Position numbers and translations under genes: made by a program. A stretch of DNA of 12,487 nt from Methylococcaceae bacterium NSP1-2 (GTDB lineage: Bacteria; Pseudomonadota; Gammaproteobacteria; Methylococcales; Methylomonadaceae). The DNA lies in NCBI GenBank assembly GCA_002256685.1, contig NQJH01000061.1, forward strand, positions 1 through 12,487, given 5' to 3'. The notes under the pieces were generated by a model that saw only the letters and a program-made list of their open reading frames with translations, had not been told where the DNA came from and did not search any database. Of the stretch, positions 7,138-12,487 are shown piece after piece (within the stretch, counting starts at the first letter, position 1; each line of letters begins with the position of its first letter).

Positions 7138-8481
7138 ATGTTAAACCACACAGACACCATCGCCGCAATCGCCACGCCATCAGGCAACGGCGGTGTCGGC
7201 ATCATTCGTATCTCAGGTTTGTTAGTTGCCAATATTGCCAGTCAATTACTCAACAAACCACTAACGCCACGTCACGCCGTCTATTCATCGTTTCTCGATA
7301 GCGATGGCAGCATCATTGATTCAGGCATAGCCCTGTACTTTCCCAATCCCCATTCCTACACCGGCGAAGACATTCTTGAACTGCAAGGACACGGCGGCGC
7401 AGTGGTATTGGATATGGTATTACGCCGCGTTATCCGTTTAGGTGCGAGATTAGCCAATGCAGGTGAATTTACCGAACGCGCATTTTTAAATAACAAACTC
7501 GATCTAGCCCAAGCCGAAGCGGTTGCCGATCTCATTACCAGCAGCACCGAACAAGCGGTACGCTCCGCACAAAAATCTATGCAAGGCGTATTTTCGGAGC
7601 AAATCAATCAATTGGTTGACGAACTCACCGAATTGAGAATTTACGTTGAAGCCGCTATTGATTTTGTTGACGAAGAAATCGACTTTCTCAGTGATGGCGT
7701 GGTCGAAAACCGCCTAATTCGTTTATTAGAGCGACTCGTACAAATTCAAAAAACCGCTAAACAAGGGCGATTACTGCACGACGGCATGACCATTGTGTTA
7801 GCAGGTAAACCCAATGCAGGAAAATCCAGCTTACTCAACGCCCTCGCAGGACATGAAGCCGCTATCGTCACCGACATAGCAGGCACAACCCGCGACGTAC
7901 TGCGTGAACGCATACAACTGGACGGAATGCCGCTACACATCATCGACACCGCAGGCTTGCACGACAGCGACAACGCCATCGAACAAGAAGGCATACGTCG
8001 TGCGTGGGCAGAAATTGAAAAAGCCGATAAAATTCTGCTACTCATCGATGCCAGAGAACCCGAAGACTCAGAGCTATTAGCCTCACTGCCTAGCCACATC
8101 GACATCACCAAAATTTACAACAAAATCGACTTACTCGGCATAGCCCCTGAGATTAAACAACACGAACACCAAAGCGAAATCTACCTATCCATTAAAACAG
8201 GGCAGGGCATGGAACTGCTCACCGAACACCTCAAACAAAGTGTCGATTTTAATGCTAACACCGAAAACGTCTTTATTGCCCGCAGACGACACATCGAAGC
8301 ACTAAACCAAGGCTATGAATCCGTCAGCCGTGCGTTAATCCAACTACAAACCAGCTTAGCAGGTGAATTAGTTGCCGAAGATTTAAAACAAGCGCAAAAC
8401 AGTCTTGCTGAAATTACAGGGCAGTTCAGCTCCGATGATTTATTAGGAAAAATATTTTCCAGTTTTTGCATAGGAAAATAG
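7138..8481 (+). CDS. mnmE: tRNA modification GTPase MnmE (TrmE)
   Basis: MnmE works with MnmG to place (carboxymethyl)aminomethyl groups on U34 of certain tRNAs, using GTP hydrolysis, a folate C1 unit and an amino donor. The 447-residue protein is full length (E. coli 454). The N-terminal folate-binding domain (1-120) contains TIAAIATPSGNGGVGIIRISG. The helical domain surrounds the G domain, which has G1 GKPNAGKS (223-230), G2 GTTRD (249-253), G3 DTAG (270-273) and G4 NKID (328-331). The C-terminus is FSSFCIGK, with the invariant cysteine (C444) of the CxGK motif. Start ATG 7138 has GAGG about 8 bases upstream. A terminator lies immediately before it, so its own promoter is expected but I could not identify one. 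Confidence 0.98.
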   Translation: MLNHTDTIAAIATPSGNGGVGIIRISGLLVANIASQLLNKPLTPRHAVYSSFLDSDGSIIDSGIALYFPNPHSYTGEDILELQGHGGAVVLDMVLRRVIRLGARLANAGEFTERAFLNNKLDLAQAEAVADLITSSTEQAVRSAQKSMQGVFSEQINQLVDELTELRIYVEAAIDFVDEEIDFLSDGVVENRLIRLLERLVQIQKTAKQGRLLHDGMTIVLAGKPNAGKSSLLNALAGHEAAIVTDIAGTTRDVLRERIQLDGMPLHIIDTAGLHDSDNAIEQEGIRRAWAEIEKADKILLLIDAREPEDSELLASLPSHIDITKIYNKIDLLGIAPEIKQHEHQSEIYLSIKTGQGMELLTEHLKQSVDFNANTENVFIARRRHIEALNQGYESVSRALIQLQTSLAGELVAEDLKQAQNSLAEITGQFSSDDLLGKIFSSFCIGK

Positions 8482-8559
8482 GGACAACTCAATAATTGTC
8501 AGAAAAGTAGTAAAACCCTCTTGAGTATCAGTTTTTTCTAATATAAACTCCTACCACTG

Positions 8560-8572
8560 TTCCATTCTGGAA
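8560..8572. promoter_or_regulatory. Short palindrome upstream of the multicopper oxidase
   Basis: The 128-base gap 8482-8609 contains TTCCA-TTC-TGGAA, a perfect 5-bp inverted repeat with a 3-base spacer, 37 bases before the oxidase start codon. It could be an operator for a metal-responsive regulator, but no regulator gene is adjacent. The same gap has a weak stem GACAA/TTGTC (8483-8500) after the mnmE stop, with no T-tract. It also has a strong Shine-Dalgarno sequence GAGGAG (8599-8604). I found no well-spaced sigma70 promoter here. Palindromes this short also arise by chance. Confidence 0.25.
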
Positions 8573-8609
8573 TCAGCAATCAATAAGACACATCGTCTGA
8601 GGAGATATT

Positions 8610-10316
8610 ATGTCTACGCATTATTCCCGTCGTCGTTTTTTAACCCATTCTAGTATGGGGTTACTGGCTTTTGCGGGGCTGCCCCGTGTGTTGCAGGCTA
8701 TGGAAGGAATGCACGGAATGCCGAAAATGACCCCTAATAAAGCCTCACCTAATTTTAAACCCGATGTTGAAATTGAACTGTTTTGCAAGCCCAATTGGGT
8801 GGCAATTTTGCAGGGCAAAAAAACATGGGTGCAACAATATTCCGCTCGTTTATTGCAAGGACCTAAAGACACGATCACTGAAATAGCAGGTTCGTATCTA
8901 GGACCTATTATTCGCTTAAAAAAAGGACAAAAAGTCCGTATTCATTTACATAATGAGTTGATACAACCCACCGTCACGCATTGGCATGGGCTACACGTTC
9001 CTGCAAATATGGACGGGCATCCGCAATACACCATTGATCCCGGTCAAACCTTGGTGTATGAATTTGAAGTGCTGAACCGTGCCAGTATGGCTATTTACCA
9101 TCCCCATCCGCATGAAATGACCGCAGAACAGGTTTATCACGGACTAGCGGGAACAATCATTATTAACGATGAAGAAGAAGCGGCATTAGAACTGCCCTCA
9201 GGCGAATACGAAATTCCGATAGTCATTCAAGATCGCCGTTTCGATGCAGACAATCAATTAGTGTATGCAGGGCACATGCGCGACCGCATGATGGGCTTTT
9301 ATGGCGACCGCATACTGGTCAATGGTCACGCTGATTTTCAACTTGAAGTTGCTAGCCGTGCGTATCGACTGCGCGTACTCAATGGCTCAACCGCACGAAT
9401 TTATAAACTGGCATGGGATGATGGTACGCCCATCACGGTGATTGGTGTCGATGGCGGTTTATTAGAAAAACCCGAAGTTAAACCTTACGTCATGTTAGCT
9501 CCCGGTGAGCGTTTAGACGTATGGGCAGATTTTAGCGGACGTAGCGAAGGTTCACAGCTGGTCATGCGTAGCGCGGCGTTTTCAGGGGTACTGCCTAAAA
9601 TGGGCATGATGCACCACGGTGGCAGTGTAGCCGTCGGCAGTGAATATCCTATTTTTACGGTCAAAGTCACGCGCAAAGTCAGTGAGAGCCACAGTCTACC
9701 TAGCCAATTATCGAAAATTAATTGGTACAAAGTCAGTGATACTGCCAATCCCAACAAACCTATTCCTATTGCTATTTCCGAAGGTCACATGGCAATGTTG
9801 CTCAATGGTCGCCCTTATAAATACGACGATTTGCAAGATTTTGAGCGCATTAAAGTGGATACCATTCAACTCATGGAAATTTTTCACGCTCACGGCGGTA
9901 TGGGTCATGGTGCAGCCGCCACACAAGACAGCGGCGAAGATCATCAAAGCGGTGGCATGGGCGGTATGAGAGGCGGCATGGGCATGGGTCACAAAGGCGG
10001 TATGGGAATGATGGGTGGAATGGGCGGCATGGGTGGAGGTATGGGTATGATGATGGCGATGGCGCACCCGATTCATTTACATGGTCAATCTTTTCAAATT
10101 GTCAGCCGTAGTGTCGGTGCAGGGACAGAAGATGATTATGCCACCGTCAGCGAAGGGTTTATCGAAAGTGGTTTGAAAGACACCGTGTTGGTTATGCCCG
10201 GTGAAACCGTGCGCATCATCAAACCTTTCCAAGATTTTAAAGGCTTGTTTATGTACCACTGCCACAATCTCGAACATGAAGACATGGGCATGATGCGTGA
10301 TTTTTCAGTGGAATAA
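8610..10316 (+). CDS. Tat-exported multicopper oxidase with Met/Gly-rich insert
   Basis: This three-cupredoxin multicopper oxidase is related to CueO/CopA-type enzymes that oxidise Cu(I), other metals or phenols with O2 in the periplasm. A twin-arginine signal is clear: SRRRFLT (6-12), a hydrophobic stretch GLLAFAG, and a likely cleavage after LQA (28-30). All four copper-ligand motifs are present: HWHGLH (124-129), YHPHPH (163-168), HPIHLHG (486-492) and HCHNLEHEDMGM (550-561). In the last, C551, H556 and M561 are the type 1 ligands. Between FHAHGG and AHPIHLHG is a Met/Gly-rich stretch (431-484, 15 Met). In CueO the Met-rich segment lies between domains 2 and 3; here it directly precedes the third copper motif. 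The length of 568 slightly exceeds CueO (516). Start ATG 8610 has a strong GAGGAG at good spacing. It stands alone, with no copper ATPase, chaperone or CopB beside it. Copper tolerance is likely, but manganese or other oxidase activity is possible. Confidence 0.93.
   Translation: MSTHYSRRRFLTHSSMGLLAFAGLPRVLQAMEGMHGMPKMTPNKASPNFKPDVEIELFCKPNWVAILQGKKTWVQQYSARLLQGPKDTITEIAGSYLGPIIRLKKGQKVRIHLHNELIQPTVTHWHGLHVPANMDGHPQYTIDPGQTLVYEFEVLNRASMAIYHPHPHEMTAEQVYHGLAGTIIINDEEEAALELPSGEYEIPIVIQDRRFDADNQLVYAGHMRDRMMGFYGDRILVNGHADFQLEVASRAYRLRVLNGSTARIYKLAWDDGTPITVIGVDGGLLEKPEVKPYVMLAPGERLDVWADFSGRSEGSQLVMRSAAFSGVLPKMGMMHHGGSVAVGSEYPIFTVKVTRKVSESHSLPSQLSKINWYKVSDTANPNKPIPIAISEGHMAMLLNGRPYKYDDLQDFERIKVDTIQLMEIFHAHGGMGHGAAATQDSGEDHQSGGMGGMRGGMGMGHKGGMGMMGGMGGMGGGMGMMMAMAHPIHLHGQSFQIVSRSVGAGTEDDYATVSEGFIESGLKDTVLVMPGETVRIIKPFQDFKGLFMYHCHNLEHEDMGMMRDFSVE
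9897..10061 (+). repeat. Low-complexity GGCATGGG-type coding repeat (Met/Gly-rich insert)
   Basis: Inside the oxidase gene the sequence becomes a degenerate run of Gly-Met codons (GGCATGGG, GGTATGGG and similar), giving residues 430-484. Thirteen of the 15 methionines fall within the last 28 residues. The synonymous third-position changes suggest selection for the amino-acid pattern rather than a fresh slippage expansion. Such stretches are known to bind Cu(I) in CueO-type enzymes; the same role here is inference. The opposite strand carries a His-rich open frame that is merely a shadow of these codons. Confidence 0.8.
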
Positions 10317-10328
10317 GTAGAGTGTTTC

Positions 10329-10399
10329 GTAGGGTGGGCAAGCTTTTTGCCCACCATTTTAGAATATCATGGTGGGCATAACAGCATTGCCCACCCTAC
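10329..10399. repeat. Complex nested palindrome (REP/MITE-like) after the oxidase gene
   Basis: GTAGGGTGGGCAA (10329-10341) is the exact inverted repeat of TTGCCCACCCTAC (10387-10399). Inside are two smaller hairpins, GGTGGGCAA/TTGCCCACC (10333-10341 with 10347-10355) and GGTGGGCA/TGCCCACC (10371-10378 with 10388-10395). A third option is TGCCCACCAT/ATGGTGGGCA (10348-10357 with 10369-10378). The element begins 12 bases beyond the oxidase stop codon. It may end the oxidase transcript or protect its 3' end. It shares its core with the hairpin at 33-71, which suggests a dispersed family. Confidence 0.82.
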
Positions 10400-10423
10400 A
10401 TTATTCGGCAACTCGCCCTGCGT

Positions 10424-10466
10424 AAAAATGCTAAAATCCACACTTTAATCAGCCCTTAGCATTTTT
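10424..10466 (+). promoter_or_regulatory. Perfect 11-bp inverted repeat just before the Lon-like gene
   Basis: AAAAATGCTAA (10424-10434) is exactly complementary to TTAGCATTTTT (10456-10466) across 21 bases. The second arm ends 6 bases before the ATG at 10473 and covers the place where a Shine-Dalgarno sequence should be; none is visible. As RNA, the stem ends in a T-run and could act as an attenuator, as a structure gating translation, or as the terminator of an upstream message. As DNA, it could be a dimeric operator. The repeat is seen directly; each role is inference. Confidence 0.5.
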
Positions 10467-10472
10467 CTATTC

Positions 10473-12487
10473 ATGTCTAACCCTTTAAAGCTACCCATTG
10501 AAGCCCTCAAATTAAACATCGATTTAACTGGGTTTGAATTTCCTCCCGCGCCACGTTTGCAAAACGCCATCTTAGGACAAGACCGAGCGCGGTCGGCGTT
10601 GGAATTTGGTGTGGCGATGCCCAATGCGGGTTATAACATTTTTGTGATGGGCGAACCGGGCTTAGGTCGTGTGTCTCTGATTACCAATCATTTAAACGCA
10701 TGGGCAGCACCGTTACCTGCACCGTCTTCTTACGCGTATGTGGATAACTTTGAAAATCCCAGAGAGCCGATTGCCGTTGAACTGCCCGCAGAATTCGGGC
10801 AAGCGTTTAGCAAAGCCATTGAAAAATTAATCGACAATTTGCTTGCTACCTTTCCAGCGGTGTTTGAAAGCCCCGCTTATCAGCAAAAAAAATCCGCCTT
10901 AGAGCGTCAACTCAGTCAAGCCTATAACAACGCTATTGATTTGGTGGATAAAAAAGCCCAAAACCTGAGCATTGCCTTATTTAGAGACAATGACACCATT
11001 ACTTTCGCGCCGATTCGCGACAATAAAACGCTCAACGAAGACCAATTCACGCAATTGCCTCAGCCTGAACGCGAACAATTTCACCAACACGTTGAACAAC
11101 TGGAAGACTATTTGAGTGAAGTGTTATTAGAACTGCCGCAATGGCGCAGAACCCTAGTCGAGAAAACCAAGCAGTTAGACAATGACACTATTCATGCTGC
11201 CATCGAGCCGTTGTTTGTCGAACTGAATAAAACCTATCAAAACATTGATGATGTCATCACTTACTTAGCTGAAATCAAAAAAAATCTCGATAACACTATT
11301 GCTGATTATCTAACACCCGCTCGCCTTGAACCGCGTGAAACTAGCAATAAGCGGGGTTTGCTAACCGAGCTATATATGCCGAATATTTTGGTGGATAACA
11401 AGCAAGAAAATGGTGCGCCCATTATTTTTGAACCACACCCGACTTATCAAAACTTATTTGGTCGTATTGAATACATTAGCGATCAAGGCACCTTAGTCAC
11501 AAGCTATCGAAAAATTTGTGCAGGTTCATTACACAAAGCCAATGGCGGTTATTTAATTCTCGATGCTGAAAAATTGTTGACCTATCCGTTTGTTTGGGAA
11601 GGCTTAAAACGCGCGTTACAATCGGGTTATATTGAAATTGAATCGCCTTATTCTGAGTTGGGTGTGAATACTATTACGCTTAAGCCCGAAGTGATTCCGC
11701 TGAAAGTGAAAGTGATACTAATCGGTTCACCTGATACTTATTATTTGTTGGAAGAGTTGGATAGTGAATTTAATGAAATGTTTAGAATTCTTGCCGATTT
11801 TGACAATACCATTCCGCGCACTCAAGAATCTACGCAGGGTTTTATTGCGGTGATGATTAAACAAGCCGCCGATTCAGGCGCAAAACCCTTAACGCCAGCC
11901 GCAATTGCGGGCTTGATAGAACACAGTTGCCGACTCTCTGAAAATCAACAGCAATTTTCCGCGCGTATTAATGATTCGCTAGAAATTATTGGCGAAGCTA
12001 ATCTATTTTGTCAGCAAGCAAAAGACCATGAAATCGATAAAAAGCATATCGACCTAGCCCTGAATGCCCGCGAATACCGTAACGGCAGACTGTCACAAGT
12101 CATTCTTGATGAAATGCTCGATGGCACAGTGCTGATTGATACTGACGGCGCGGCAGTCGGCAAAATCAACGGCTTAACAGTATTAGAAATTGGCGGCAGT
12201 AGTTTTGGCGCACCTGCGCGTATCACCACCACCGTTTACCCCGGTTCACGCGGTATCATTGACGTAGAACGCGAAGCCGAATTAGGGCAATCGATCCATT
12301 CTAAAGGCGTATTAATTTTAACAGGTTACCTAGGGCATTTTTACGCCCAACAATTCCCGTTAGCCATCTCTGCCAGCATTGCTATTGAACAATCCTACAG
12401 CTATATAGACGGCGACAGCGCGTCATTGGCTGAATTGTGTTGTTTGATTTCAGCACTCACACACACGCCGATTAAACAAGGCTTTGC
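10473..12487 (+). CDS. Lon-type AAA+ ATP-dependent protease (LonB/YcbZ-like), 3' end cut off
   Basis: This is a protease of the Lon-related family with an N-terminal AAA_32-type ATPase region and a C-terminal Lon Ser/Lys protease domain. It presumably degrades damaged or regulatory proteins in the cytoplasm. The frame is open from ATG 10473 (MSNPLKLPIEAL) to the window edge, 671 codons. Walker A is GEPGLGRVS (60-68), with Arg where classical P-loops have Lys. A long helical insertion follows (about 105-290). Then come FGRIEYI and the Walker B block SLHKANGGYLILDAEKLL (D364, E366), typical of this family. The protease domain starts with GKINGLTVLEIGGSSFGAPARI, and the catalytic serine is S649 in IDGDSASLAE. 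The catalytic lysine lies beyond the edge. No Shine-Dalgarno sequence is visible; an inverted repeat ends 6 bases before the start. The family typically has about 800 residues, so roughly 130 are probably missing. It is not classical Lon: the N-terminal LAN domain is absent. Confidence 0.92.
   Translation, partial: MSNPLKLPIEALKLNIDLTGFEFPPAPRLQNAILGQDRARSALEFGVAMPNAGYNIFVMGEPGLGRVSLITNHLNAWAAPLPAPSSYAYVDNFENPREPIAVELPAEFGQAFSKAIEKLIDNLLATFPAVFESPAYQQKKSALERQLSQAYNNAIDLVDKKAQNLSIALFRDNDTITFAPIRDNKTLNEDQFTQLPQPEREQFHQHVEQLEDYLSEVLLELPQWRRTLVEKTKQLDNDTIHAAIEPLFVELNKTYQNIDDVITYLAEIKKNLDNTIADYLTPARLEPRETSNKRGLLTELYMPNILVDNKQENGAPIIFEPHPTYQNLFGRIEYISDQGTLVTSYRKICAGSLHKANGGYLILDAEKLLTYPFVWEGLKRALQSGYIEIESPYSELGVNTITLKPEVIPLKVKVILIGSPDTYYLLEELDSEFNEMFRILADFDNTIPRTQESTQGFIAVMIKQAADSGAKPLTPAAIAGLIEHSCRLSENQQQFSARINDSLEIIGEANLFCQQAKDHEIDKKHIDLALNAREYRNGRLSQVILDEMLDGTVLIDTDGAAVGKINGLTVLEIGGSSFGAPARITTTVYPGSRGIIDVEREAELGQSIHSKGVLILTGYLGHFYAQQFPLAISASIAIEQSYSYIDGDSASLAELCCLISALTHTPIKQGF

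Noticed and set aside
8521..8544. TTGAGT and TAATAT as a promoter for the multicopper oxidase
   Set aside because: The spacer is only 12 bases, too short for sigma70.
9708..10076. Minus-strand open frame of 122 residues, rich in His and Thr
   Set aside because: It is the reverse complement of the Met/Gly codon run in the oxidase gene (ATG gives CAT, His). There is no start signal, and it lies fully inside a well-supported gene.

Overview
This is a chromosomal window from a gammaproteobacterium of moderate to low GC. Two things suggest this: the order dnaA / rpmH-rnpA-yidD-yidC-mnmE, and the close resemblance of AlaC, RecJ, YidC and MnmE to enterobacterial and pseudomonad proteins as I remember them. 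The short palindromes of the GTAGGKTGGG type remind me of methanotroph (Methylococcales) and Thiotrichales genomes. That narrower placement is an impression and was not tested.

Layout. The left third (76-4486) is entirely on the minus strand: a broken alanine aminotransferase gene (alaC), recJ and dnaA. The rest is entirely on the plus strand. A tight ribosome / RNase P / membrane-insertion operon comes first (rpmH, rnpA, yidD, yidC; 4644-7054), with consecutive overlaps. A strong intrinsic terminator follows, then mnmE (7138-8481). Next is a Tat-exported multicopper oxidase with a Met/Gly-rich insert (8610-10316). Last is a Lon-type AAA+ protease that runs off the right edge (10473 onward). 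Coding direction flips in the 157-base dnaA/rpmH gap, which holds an excellent sigma70 promoter for rpmH. Such a flip is typical near a replication origin, but the gap has no perfect DnaA box and dnaN does not follow dnaA.

Function. The centre is housekeeping: replication initiation, single-strand DNA exonuclease, L34, RNase P protein, the YidD/YidC insertion machinery and tRNA wobble-uridine modification. The multicopper oxidase and the Lon-like protease are independent units on the right, each apparently with its own upstream signals.

Unusual points. alaC carries a 44-base internal loss that shifts the frame and removes the PLP-binding Asp. Several palindromic elements sit a few bases beyond stop codons. 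A perfect 11-bp inverted repeat ends 6 bases before the Lon-like start codon. The oxidase has about 54 Met/Gly-rich residues placed directly before a copper-binding motif. I found no CRISPR array, tRNA, rRNA, insertion sequence or phage gene, and no convincing new multi-gene system. This is mainly an ordinary core-genome region with interesting small structures.
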